Assembly (NCBI GenBank): GCA_934777095.1
Contig: CAKVNP010000071.1
Location: 1-8,749, forward strand
Length of the DNA stretch: 8,749 nt
Direction: 5' to 3'
Source: an uncultured Clostridium sp.
Lineage (GTDB): Bacteria; Bacillota; Clostridia; Clostridiales; Clostridiaceae
The position numbers and the translations under genes were made by a program. Shown here piece after piece: positions 1 to 5,550 of this stretch. Every line of letters starts with the position of its first letter. The stretch's first letter is position 1. Under the pieces are notes generated by a model that saw only the letters and a program-made list of their open reading frames with translations, was not told the origin of the DNA and did not search any database.

Positions 1-633
1 GTCATACATTGGGTAAATGCACCATTTATCACCTGTATTGTGATGAGTTGCATGAGCAATTCTATAGATTATTGGATCTCTCATATTAAGGTTTGGAGAT
101 GCCATATCAATTTTAGCTCTTAAGACTTTTTCTCCATCAGCAAATTCACCATTTTTCATTCTTTCAAATAAATCTAGGTTTTCTTCAACTGATCTATTTC
201 TATATGGACTTTCTTTACCAGGTTCAGTTAACGTACCTCTATATTGTTTTGCTTCTTCAGGTGTTAAATCACATACGTAAGCTTTGCCCTTCTTGATTAA
301 AAGAACTGCTTTTTCGTACATTGTATCGAAGTAGTCAGAAGCAAAGAATAAATCATTCCAGTTTCCACCTAACCATTTAACATCTTCCTTAATTGATTCA
401 ACATATTCTGTATCTTCCTTAACAGGATTTGTATCATCAAATCTTAAGTGAGTCTTTCCGTGGAATTCCTCAGCTAAGCCGAAGTTTAATAATATTGATT
501 TTGCGTGACCAATGTGTAAATATCCATTTGGTTCTGGTGGGAAACGAGTGATAATCTCTTTATGCTTACCACTTTCTAAATCATCTACAACTATATTTCT
601 TATAAAGTTAGAAGAATTAATTTCGTTTGACAT
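1..633 (-). CDS. glnS: Glutaminyl-tRNA synthetase, N-terminal part (runs off the left edge)
   Basis: Reverse-strand translation from the ATG at 633 gives 211 codons and is still open at base 1, so the C-terminal part is outside the window. The enzyme charges tRNA-Gln with glutamine in the cytoplasm using ATP. Visible marks of a class I GlnRS catalytic domain are [17 protein letters not shown] near residues 30-46, with the HIGH signature at 40-43, then LRFDDTNP near 63-70, and MRDPIIYRI near 187-195, a typical GlnRS stretch. The start is supported by AGGAGAGG at 640-647 on the reverse strand. The gene is divergent from the DUF1540 gene, with about 230 bases between them. Many Firmicutes lack GlnRS and make Gln-tRNA by GatCAB amidation, so a true GlnRS is notable but known from several clostridia. 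GluRS is the main alternative; the [14 protein letters not shown] form favours GlnRS. Confidence 0.95.
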   Translation of the reverse strand, partial: MSNEINSSNFIRNIVVDDLESGKHKEIITRFPPEPNGYLHIGHAKSILLNFGLAEEFHGKTHLRFDDTNPVKEDTEYVESIKEDVKWLGGNWNDLFFASDYFDTMYEKAVLLIKKGKAYVCDLTPEEAKQYRGTLTEPGKESPYRNRSVEENLDLFERMKNGEFADGEKVLRAKIDMASPNLNMRDPIIYRIAHATHHNTGDKWCIYPMYD

Positions 634-675
634 ATCTTACCTCTCCTATAAACGTATTTAATTAAGAAGTCGTAT

Positions 676-681
676 ATTATA
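676..681 (-). promoter_or_regulatory. Candidate -10 box of glnS
   Basis: On the reverse strand this reads TATAAT, about 43 bases upstream of the glnS start, which is a plausible place for a sigma-A promoter. I cannot identify a convincing -35 box at 16-18 bases spacing, so the call is weak. The rest of the 634-863 gap is AT-rich; I see no clear promoter for the rightward DUF1540 gene. Confidence 0.3.
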
Positions 682-863
682 AATATAACTTTACCACTTA
701 ACATAGTTTTACTATTAATACAATTCTAATCTAATATAAGGAAAAAATAAAGTCATAGAGTAAGAAAAACGGCTAAAAAACTAAAAAAACTTTCAAGGTA
801 TAAAAAATCTTCATAATCAAAGAATATATATTGTGATAAAAAAGCTGAAAGGAGGAATATTAG

Positions 864-1184
864 ATGCCTGGTTTAGTGTGTAATGTTGGAACTTGTGGAC
901 ATAATAAGGAAAACTTATGCTGCCTGGAAGGGATTCAAGTAGGAGGCGAAAGAGCTTTTACCTCAGAATATACTAGTTGTGAAAGTTTTACAGAAAAAAC
1001 AAAGGAATTTCTAAATAGTACAGAAACGCCTAAATATTCTTTAGATATTAAATGTGAAGCTGAAAACTGTGCTTATAATGAATTAGGAATGTGTGGTGCA
1101 GATTCAGTAGCAATTGCTGGTGGACCAGTATCCTCTAGTGCAAAAACAGAATGTAATACTTTCATTTCTAAGGATTTGATTTAA
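864..1184 (+). CDS. Small cysteine-rich protein with two tandem DUF1540 domains
   Basis: A 106-residue protein with a strong ribosome binding site, AAAGGAGG, ending at 855, eight bases before the ATG. It contains two copies of one module. Cysteines fall at 6, 11, 19 and 39 in the first copy and at 64, 69, 77 and 97 in the second. Both copies have exactly the spacing C-x4-C-x7-C-x19-C, each with an Asn after the second Cys, a hydrophobic residue before the first, and a C-x-S/T-F ending. This matches the DUF1540 family of small four-cysteine proteins. The four-Cys pattern suggests a bound metal ion such as zinc or iron, but that is inference; the function is unknown. There is no signal peptide or membrane segment. 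It stands alone between the divergent glnS and the hom promoter region. An extra Cys at 20 adjoins Cys 19, so the exact ligand in repeat 1 is uncertain. Confidence 0.85.
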   Translation: MPGLVCNVGTCGHNKENLCCLEGIQVGGERAFTSEYTSCESFTEKTKEFLNSTETPKYSLDIKCEAENCAYNELGMCGADSVAIAGGPVSSSAKTECNTFISKDLI

Positions 1185-1207
1185 GATACTATTTAAAAAA
1201 TCAGTTG

Positions 1208-1257
1208 TTGGCATAGCCAATTTTTTCTCAATAGAAAAAGTTGGCTTTTTCTATTGA
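1208..1257. terminator. Overlapping hairpins and T-tract after the DUF1540 gene
   Basis: Two inverted repeats follow the stop codon closely. The first is TTGGC (1208-1212) with GCCAA (1216-1220), followed by six T. The second is a perfect 13-bp repeat: TCAATAGAAAAAG (1228-1240), loop TTGG, CTTTTTCTATTGA (1245-1257). A third, mutually exclusive stem can join 1216-1227 with 1234-1245 with one wobble pair. The most likely role is intrinsic termination of the DUF1540 transcript. Confidence 0.6.
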
Positions 1258-1260
1258 TGA

Positions 1261-1304
1261 TTATACTTTAGAGCAAGTGCTTTTAATATTTACTTAAAGT
1301 ATAA
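1261..1304. promoter_or_regulatory. 10-bp dyad overlapping the hom -10 box (candidate operator)
   Basis: TTATACTTTA (1261-1270) and TAAAGTATAA (1295-1304) are perfect inverted copies 24 bases apart. The right arm overlaps the TATAAT at 1300-1305. An inverted repeat placed on a promoter suggests a regulator binding site, but the arms are AT-rich and no specific regulator can be named. Confidence 0.35.
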
Positions 1305-1305
1305 T
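1300..1305 (+). promoter_or_regulatory. Candidate -10 box of the hom operon
   Basis: This is a perfect TATAAT 37 bases upstream of the preferred hom start. Transcription would begin near 1312. No good -35 box sits 16-18 bases upstream (1277-1282 reads GTGCTT), which would fit an activated or weak promoter. Confidence 0.45.
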
Positions 1306-1342
1306 AGAGATAGGAAATATTGAAATGTGGGGTAGAAATAAC

Positions 1343-2338
1343 ATGGATATTGGAATAATTGGGTATGGAGGAGTAAGTAAAGCATTTATTACTCTTCTAG
1401 CAGATAAAGAGGGATATTTAAAAGAAAAATATAATTTAACAATAAGGGTAAAGTATATCATTAAAAGCGATGGAGGACTTTATCATAGTGAAGGGCTGAA
1501 TTTAAAGGAAATCAGCAATATGCAGCAGCCAATTCAATTACATAGATATTGGTCTAAGATTAATATTAATGATATTATCAGCAGCCATGATGTAGACACA
1601 ATTGTTGAGCTGACCAATACAAATATAGAAACTGGTGAGCCAGGATTAACTCACATAAAAAAGGCATTAAACAATAAAATTAATGTAGTTACAGGAAATA
1701 AGGGACCAATTTTACTTAAGTATAAGGAACTTAAGGCTATAGCAGATGATAAAGGGGTAAAGTTAATGGTAGGATGCACAACGGGTGGAGCACTGCCAAC
1801 TATTATGGCTGGCATATATGATATTGCAGGCGCAGAAATAAAGTATATTGAAGGAATACTAAATGGAACTACTAATTATATCTTAAGTGAAATGACAGAT
1901 AATTACCTAGATTATGAAGAGGCATTATTAAAGGCTCAGAGCATGGGCATAGCAGAACTGGATCCTTCATTAGATGTAGAAGGTTATGATACAGCCTGCA
2001 AAATAATTATTCTAGCTAATGTATTATTTAATAAAGAGCTTAAACTAGCAGATGTTAATATTGAAGGAATAACTAATGTGTCAAAGGACTATTTAAGAGA
2101 ATTAAAGGCTAGTAGCAGAAAGCTAAAGCTTATAGGTAGGATTGATAATGAAAGAGGATTAAAAGCTGAAGTCAAATTAGAAGAAATAAATAGTGAGCAT
2201 CCATTATATTCTGTGGATTATAAAAATAAAGGCATTTATTATAATACAGATACATTAGGTGAGATAAGTGTAATTGGTGGAGCATCAGGAACAATAAATG
2301 CAGCAGCTTCTATTTTAAGAGATATTATTATGATTTAG
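1343..2338 (+). CDS. hom: Homoserine dehydrogenase, short form without ACT domain
   Basis: Reduces aspartate semialdehyde to homoserine with NAD(P)H, the branch point to threonine and methionine. With the ATG at 1343 the protein has 331 residues. The N-terminal Rossmann motif GIIGYGGVSKAF is at 4-15, VVTGNKGP (family: ANKGP) at 115-122, and the signature GILNGTTNYIL at 171-181. AELDPSLDVEGYDTACK lies at 204-220 and holds the family's catalytic positions Glu205, Asp216 and Lys220. The chain ends soon after the catalytic fold, so it lacks the roughly 100-residue C-terminal ACT domain that gives threonine feedback in many bacteria. An upstream in-frame ATG at 1325 would add six residues and has AGGA at 1312-1315. 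I prefer 1343 because the fold begins at once, GGGGT lies about nine bases before it, and a transcript from the TATAAT would start too close to 1325. It is followed after 12 bases by the folate gene, so it is probably co-transcribed. Confidence 0.88.
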   Translation: MDIGIIGYGGVSKAFITLLADKEGYLKEKYNLTIRVKYIIKSDGGLYHSEGLNLKEISNMQQPIQLHRYWSKININDIISSHDVDTIVELTNTNIETGEPGLTHIKKALNNKINVVTGNKGPILLKYKELKAIADDKGVKLMVGCTTGGALPTIMAGIYDIAGAEIKYIEGILNGTTNYILSEMTDNYLDYEEALLKAQSMGIAELDPSLDVEGYDTACKIIILANVLFNKELKLADVNIEGITNVSKDYLRELKASSRKLKLIGRIDNERGLKAEVKLEEINSEHPLYSVDYKNKGIYYNTDTLGEISVIGGASGTINAAASILRDIIMI

Positions 2339-2350
2339 TGGTGATGATAA

Positions 2351-2914
2351 ATGGATAAAAATAGTATGAGAAAAGAAGTATTAGGGCAGAGAAATAAGCT
2401 GTCTGAAGAAGTAAGAAGAAAAGAAGATGAAGATATATTTCATAAATTAATTAACAGTAGCTTGTATATAAACGCTGAAAGAATATTTACTTATGTAAGC
2501 TATAGCTCAGAGGTGGATACAAGAAAATTAATTAATTATGCATTGAATCAGGGGAAAAAAGTATATATTCCAAAGATAATAAAAGAAAAAAGAGAAATGT
2601 TAGCTGTGGAAATATCAACTTTAAGTGGATTAACTGTGGATGAATATGGCATATTGGAACCTAATATTGTGGATAAAAATATGGTAGGAAATGAATTTGA
2701 TTTAATTATCATGCCAGGGGTAGCTTTTGATCGCTTAGGAAACCGCCTTGGATATGGTGGGGGGTATTACGATAAATATATCAAAACCTATGGAAAAGAT
2801 ACTGTAAAAGCAGCATTAAGTTATAAAATACAAATAGTAGATAAAATTAATGTAGAAGAACATGACATAAAGGTGGATTATGTTATTTCAAAAGACGAAA
2901 TAATAAAAATATAA
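2351..2914 (+). CDS. 5-formyltetrahydrofolate cyclo-ligase (methenyltetrahydrofolate synthetase)
   Basis: A 187-residue cytoplasmic enzyme that uses ATP to convert 5-formyl-THF to 5,10-methenyl-THF, returning a storage or inhibitory folate to the one-carbon pool. Family marks in order are the N-terminal MRKEVLGQRNKLS (6-18), the central YIPKI (72-76) and YGILEPN (99-105), the hallmark PGVAFDRLGNRLGYGGGYYD (122-141) with the glycine-rich nucleotide and substrate loop, and the C-terminal HDIKVDYVIS (171-180). Length is normal for the family. The start is supported by GGTGATG a few bases upstream. It lies 12 bases after hom, hence one operon. No terminator is visible between its stop and the metY promoter, so read-through would have to pass the SAM riboswitch. 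The family has carried names such as ygfA and fthC; I leave the symbol empty because usage varies. Confidence 0.93.
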   Translation: MDKNSMRKEVLGQRNKLSEEVRRKEDEDIFHKLINSSLYINAERIFTYVSYSSEVDTRKLINYALNQGKKVYIPKIIKEKREMLAVEISTLSGLTVDEYGILEPNIVDKNMVGNEFDLIIMPGVAFDRLGNRLGYGGGYYDKYIKTYGKDTVKAALSYKIQIVDKINVEEHDIKVDYVISKDEIIKI

Positions 2915-2922
2915 AAAAATAC

Positions 2923-2950
2923 TTGCAAAATAATTACAAAAATGTATAAT
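2923..2950 (+). promoter_or_regulatory. Sigma-A type promoter of metY
   Basis: A -35 box TTGCAA (2923-2928) and a perfect -10 box TATAAT (2945-2950) are 16 bases apart. Transcription would start near 2957, just ahead of the riboswitch P1 strand. It begins 8 bases after the cyclo-ligase stop codon. Confidence 0.75.
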
Positions 2951-3022
2951 AAATATAACAATAAAATATATCTTTTATTAAGAACGGTGGAGGGACTGGC
3001 CCTGTGAAACCTAGCAACCTAG

Positions 3023-3165
3023 TTTTTTAATTACGAATTAAGAATTACGAATTATGAATTATTGTTGAAATTCTTCAGAATTTCAGTAAGTAATGTTTTA
3101 AACTTCCGTAAGAAGTTTATTCCTAAATTCATCATTTATCATTCAAAATTCATAATTGAAAAAAA
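3023..3165. mobile_element. MITE-like palindromic insertion inside the riboswitch P3 loop
   Basis: Between the P3 arms lies a 143-base element with no coding capacity. Its ends are inverted: six T at 3023-3028 pair with the A run at 3159-3165, and 3029-3060 pairs with 3127-3157, about 25 of 32 positions matching. Its arms are built from repeated AATTA-GAATT units. Inside are two perfect hairpins: TGAAATTC/GAATTTCA (3066-3073 with 3078-3085) and TAAACTTC/GAAGTTTA (3099-3106 with 3112-3119). Long imperfect terminal inverted repeats around internal hairpins resemble small non-autonomous elements. I see no clear target duplication and no second full copy in this window, so calling it mobile is inference. 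Confidence 0.6.
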
Positions 3166-3232
3166 GTTGGTGCTAAATCCTGCAAGATTATATCTTGAGA
3201 AATGAGAGATTTATATGGAAAAGAAAAATAAT

Positions 3233-3277
3233 ACTACTTTCTCATTATCTATGCAGGTGATGGAAGGTAGTTTTTTT
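3233..3277 (+). terminator. Riboswitch-controlled intrinsic terminator before metY
   Basis: The stem runs from ACTACTTTC (3233-3241) and CATTATC (3243-3249) to GGTGATG (3256-3262) and GAAGGTAGT (3263-3271), with one bulged T and three wobble pairs, followed by seven T (3271-3277). Its 5' arm overlaps the antiterminator partner 3238-3246, which is what makes it conditional on SAM. Confidence 0.85.
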
Positions 3278-3309
3278 ATTGCTTAAAAATAAATAGGGGG
3301 CTTTATAAT

Positions 3310-4587
3310 ATGAAAAAGGAATGGGGAAAAGGAACCAATTGTGTTCAGGGTGGATATGAACCAGGCGTAGGCGAACCAAGGGTGCTGCCAATATATCAAA
3401 GTGCAACATATAAGTATGATGATCCAGATAAACTGGAGGATTTATTTAATTTAAAAGCTGAGGGGCATTTATACAGCAGAATTTCAAATCCAACAGTAGC
3501 TGCATTTGAAGAGAAATTTGCCAAAATTGAAGGTGGAGTTGGGGCAGTTGCAACATCTTCTGGGCAATCAGCAATATTACTGGCAATTTTAAATATTTGC
3601 AAAGCTGGGGATCATATATTATCAGTTTCATCACTATATGGTGGAACAACAAATCTATTTACAGTTCACTTAAAAAATATGGGGATAGAAGTGACTTTTG
3701 TAAATCCAGAAGCTTCAGAAGAAGAAATATTAGCAGAAGCTAGGGAAAACACAAAGCTTGTTTATGGAGAAGCTATTGGAAATCCAGGACTAAATGTTCT
3801 AGACTTTGATAAATTTTCTAAGGTAGCAAAAAAGCTGGATGTGCCATTTGTAGTAGATAATACGGTAGCTACACCAGTATTATTTAATGCATTTGAACAT
3901 GGAGTAAATATATCAATCCATTCTACTACAAAATATACTGAAGGCCATGCACAAACTATTGGGGGAATAGTTGTTGATGGTGGAAATTTTAATTGGGATA
4001 ATGGAAAATTTCCAGATCTAGTTAAGCCAGATCCAAGTTATCATGGGGTTAAATATGTTGAAGATTTTGGAGATGCTGCATATATCGTTAAACTAAGAGT
4101 GACATTACTTAGAGATTTTGGCTGCTGTATGAGTCCATTTAATGCATATATTACTAATCTAGGGATGGAAACTCTCGGCCTAAGAATGGAAGTCCATTCG
4201 CATAATGCTTTACAATTAGCTAAGTATCTTGAAAATCATCCTAAGGTAAGCTGGGTAAACTATCCTTACTTAGAAAGCAGCAAAAGCTATAACAATGCTG
4301 TAAAGTACTTAAATGGTGGAGGCAGTGGATTACTTACTTTTGGTATAAAAGGCGGTATTGAAGAAAGTAAGAATTTCTGCAGAGCACTTAAGCTGGTAGC
4401 TTTAGCAGTTACTCTAGGCGATTCTAGAAGCTGCATATTACATCCAGCAACTACAACACATAGTCAGCTAAATGATAAAGATCTGGCAGCCAGTGGAGTA
4501 TCAAAGGATCTTTTAAGGGTATCTGTGGGAATTGAAGATATAGATGATATCATTAACGATTTTGAGCAGGCTTTTAATTCTATATAA
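3310..4587 (+). CDS. metY: O-acetylhomoserine sulfhydrylase (aminocarboxypropyltransferase)
   Basis: A 425-residue PLP enzyme of the Cys/Met metabolism family. It joins O-acetylhomoserine with sulfide (or methanethiol) to give homocysteine (or methionine) in the cytoplasm. Visible motifs are YSRISNPT (55-62), which contacts the PLP phosphate in this family, SSGQSAIL (83-90) with SSLYGGT (107-113), the Asp of VVDNT (183) that contacts the PLP ring nitrogen, and Lys208 in SIHSTTKYTEGH as the Schiff-base lysine. The C-terminal part has SLGDSRSC-like TLGDSRSC and LRVSVGIED, both typical. The length of about 425 and the insertion carrying LVKPDPSYHG favour MetY over the shorter cystathionine gamma-synthase or gamma-lyase (about 380-400). 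AGGGGG at 3295-3300 gives a good start. The S-box upstream fits a methionine role, and a terminator follows immediately. Methionine gamma-lyase remains a less likely alternative. Confidence 0.92.
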   Translation: MKKEWGKGTNCVQGGYEPGVGEPRVLPIYQSATYKYDDPDKLEDLFNLKAEGHLYSRISNPTVAAFEEKFAKIEGGVGAVATSSGQSAILLAILNICKAGDHILSVSSLYGGTTNLFTVHLKNMGIEVTFVNPEASEEEILAEARENTKLVYGEAIGNPGLNVLDFDKFSKVAKKLDVPFVVDNTVATPVLFNAFEHGVNISIHSTTKYTEGHAQTIGGIVVDGGNFNWDNGKFPDLVKPDPSYHGVKYVEDFGDAAYIVKLRVTLLRDFGCCMSPFNAYITNLGMETLGLRMEVHSHNALQLAKYLENHPKVSWVNYPYLESSKSYNNAVKYLNGGGSGLLTFGIKGGIEESKNFCRALKLVALAVTLGDSRSCILHPATTTHSQLNDKDLAASGVSKDLLRVSVGIEDIDDIINDFEQAFNSI

Positions 4588-4603
4588 ATTATGAATGATG
4601 GTG

Positions 4604-4634
4604 GGAACTCCTTGGGGAGTTCCTTTAGTTTTTT
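4604..4634 (+). terminator. Intrinsic terminator of metY
   Basis: A perfect 8-bp stem, GGAACTCC (4604-4611) and GGAGTTCC (4616-4623), with a TTGG loop, is followed by TTTAG and six T. It starts 16 bases after the metY stop. Confidence 0.9.
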
Positions 4635-4650
4635 ATAGATATTTAGAAGA

Positions 4651-4670
4651 ATTATTAATATATTAATAAT
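4651..4670. repeat. 20-bp perfect AT palindrome next to the Fur-type box
   Basis: ATTATTAATA (4651-4660) is directly followed by its exact reverse complement TATTAATAAT (4661-4670). Its last three bases are shared with the Fur-type palindrome at 4668-4686. It could be a second, weaker operator or an AT-rich upstream promoter element. Confidence 0.5.
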
Positions 4671-4686
4671 GATAATCATTATCATT
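4665..4686. promoter_or_regulatory. Fur-family operator upstream of the S4 paralogue
   Basis: AATGATAAT (4668-4676), a central C, and ATTATCATT (4678-4686) make a perfect 19-bp palindrome. Bases 4665-4683 match the classical Fur consensus GATAATGATAATCATTATC at 18 of 19 positions. The core TGATAAT-C-ATTATCA (4670-4684) is an exact Bacillus-type 7-1-7 Fur half-site pair; known Bacillus Zur boxes differ (TCGTAAT core). It touches the -35 box, so a bound repressor should block the promoter. Which Fur-family protein (Fur, Zur or PerR) binds it in this organism cannot be read from the sequence. Confidence 0.8.
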
Positions 4687-4713
4687 TACAAAAGAGAAAT
4701 TATATGTTATATT
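4685..4713 (+). promoter_or_regulatory. Sigma-A type promoter of the S4 paralogue
   Basis: TTTACA (4685-4690), a 17-base spacer and TATATT (4708-4713) make a good sigma-A promoter with a start near 4720. Its position shows that the in-frame ATG at 4669 is upstream of transcription and not a real start. Confidence 0.7.
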
Positions 4714-4761
4714 ATATTCAGGCTTAAAAAACTGCCGGAAATAATTTTAGGAGATGATAGT

Positions 4762-5358
4762 ATGGCAAAGATGATGGGACCGAGATTTAAGCAATGCAGA
4801 AGACTTGGCTTAAATGTATGTGGACATCCAAAAGCAATGGATAGAGCAGCTAAAGGTACTGCTAGAAATGATAAGAAACTTTCTGACTATGGTACTCAGC
4901 TGTTAGAAAAGCAAAGACTAAGAGCTTATTATGGAGTTATGGAAAAACAATTTGCTAACTACTTTAAAAAAGCGTCAAAATCTAAAGATCTAACTGGATA
5001 TGCTTTAATAAAATTATTAGAGTGTAGATTAGATAATTTAGTATATAGATTAGGCTTTGCTAATTCTATTAGACAAGCGCGTCAAATGGTAGTTCATGGA
5101 CATATTTTAGTTAATGGACAAAAAGTAGATATTCCATCATACAATGTTTCTGTTGGTGATGAAATAAAATTAAGAGAGAAATCTCAAAAGAGCGTAATGT
5201 TTAAAGAAAACTTTGAAGCAAATTCATTAAATACATTACCGTATTTAAATAAAAATATTGAAGCTTTTACAGGTACATTAGTTAGAATGCCTGAAAGAAT
5301 GGAAGTTCCAATAGAAATTAATGAAGTTTTAGTTGTAGAATATTACTCTAAAAATTAG
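4762..5358 (+). CDS. rpsD: 30S ribosomal protein S4, stand-alone paralogue with incomplete zinc-ligand set
   Basis: A 198-residue S4 protein that binds 16S rRNA early in 30S assembly. The start at 4762 is chosen for AGGAG at 4749-4753 and for the downstream position relative to the promoter; the 31 upstream in-frame codons would overlap the operator. Family marks are [20 protein letters not shown] (about 41-60), then the S4 RNA-binding domain [34 protein letters not shown] (about 93-126), and the C-terminal [11 protein letters not shown]. The N-terminal segment [20 protein letters not shown] has only two cysteines (12 and 20), whereas zinc-binding S4 proteins have four in a CxxC...C...C arrangement; the first CxxC here reads FKQC. 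The gene stands alone, not in the ribosomal alpha operon, which usually carries rpsD in clostridia, so I infer it is a second copy. The Fur-type box suggests metal-dependent expression. Confidence 0.93.
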   Translation: MAKMMGPRFKQCRRLGLNVCGHPKAMDRAAKGTARNDKKLSDYGTQLLEKQRLRAYYGVMEKQFANYFKKASKSKDLTGYALIKLLECRLDNLVYRLGFANSIRQARQMVVHGHILVNGQKVDIPSYNVSVGDEIKLREKSQKSVMFKENFEANSLNTLPYLNKNIEAFTGTLVRMPERMEVPIEINEVLVVEYYSKN

Positions 5359-5462
5359 TATACATCAATTGATCTCCCAAAAATCAAACGATAAGCAAAG
5401 GATAACTCTAAAATTATCTCGAAAGTTATAAGTAAGCCACTGTTGATTTTAAATAATATATG

Positions 5463-5504
5463 TTAAAAAGCTAATGTAATGTGCAGATTACATTAGCTTT
5501 TTAA
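5463..5504. terminator. 18-bp perfect hairpin terminator after the S4 gene, probably bidirectional
   Basis: TTAAAAAGCTAATGTAAT (5463-5480) and its exact reverse complement (5487-5504) flank a 6-base loop, GTGCAG. T-rich tails exist on both strands. It lies 104 bases after the S4 stop. The stretch 5359-5462 before it holds no gene or site I can support. Confidence 0.85.
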
Positions 5505-5540
5505 TCTTTCATGGTATACTAATAATATACCAATGAAAGA
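5505..5540. promoter_or_regulatory. 14-bp dyad on the promoter region of the YjjG-type gene
   Basis: TCTTTCATGGTATA (5505-5518) is inverted as TATACC, one extra A, then ATGAAAGA (5526-5540), with a 7-base centre. TATACT (5515-5520) inside the left arm is a possible -10 box. The dyad ends directly at the ribosome binding site. It could be a repressor operator, or, if transcription starts further upstream, an RNA hairpin affecting translation. Confidence 0.5.
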
Positions 5541-5550
5541 GGAGGATTAT

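Larger units (their letters stand above)
2970..3277 (+). ncRNA. SAM-I (S-box) riboswitch with terminator, controlling metY
   Basis: The conserved S-box core GGTGGAGGGACTGGCCC followed by TGTGAAACC and GCAACC is present at 2987-3019. The 3' half GGTGCTAAATCCTGC is at 3169-3183. P1 pairs 2970-2979 with 3201-3210 (10 pairs, two wobble). P3 is AGC/GCT plus ACC/GGT (3013-3019 with 3169-3174). P4 is CAAGAT (3183-3188) with ATCTTG (3192-3197). The P1 3' strand AATGAGAGA (3201-3209) can instead pair with TTTCTCATT (3238-3246) as an antiterminator, disrupting the terminator stem 3233-3271 before seven T. SAM binding would stabilise P1 and so favour termination, an OFF switch. The unusual point is about 148 bases between the two P3 arms, normally a very short loop; see the inserted element. 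Confidence 0.93.

Noticed and set aside
798..818. Sporulation sigma-G/F promoter before the DUF1540 gene (GTATA and CATAATC)
   Set aside because: The spacing of 9 bases is far below the usual 15 or so, so the match is not credible.
3029..3060. CRISPR-like array from the repeated GAATTA units
   Set aside because: Units are only about 8-10 bases with no spacers; they form the arm of an inverted repeat instead.
3396..3652. Reverse-strand open frames inside metY
   Set aside because: No ribosome sites and no family resemblance; they are shadows of a clear PLP enzyme gene.
4587..4603. AATTATGAATGATGG after metY as a remnant of the riboswitch insertion
   Set aside because: Similarity to the AATTATGAATT units is short and AT-rich, so chance is likely.
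4669..4761. N-terminal extension of S4 from an upstream ATG
   Set aside because: The ATG lies inside the Fur-type palindrome and upstream of the promoter; the S4 family start with AGGAG at 4762 fits the known protein length.
5533..5550. Earlier ATG for the nucleotidase
   Set aside because: It would put the strong ribosome site GGAGG inside the gene, and the HAD motif begins right after the second Met as in E. coli YjjG.
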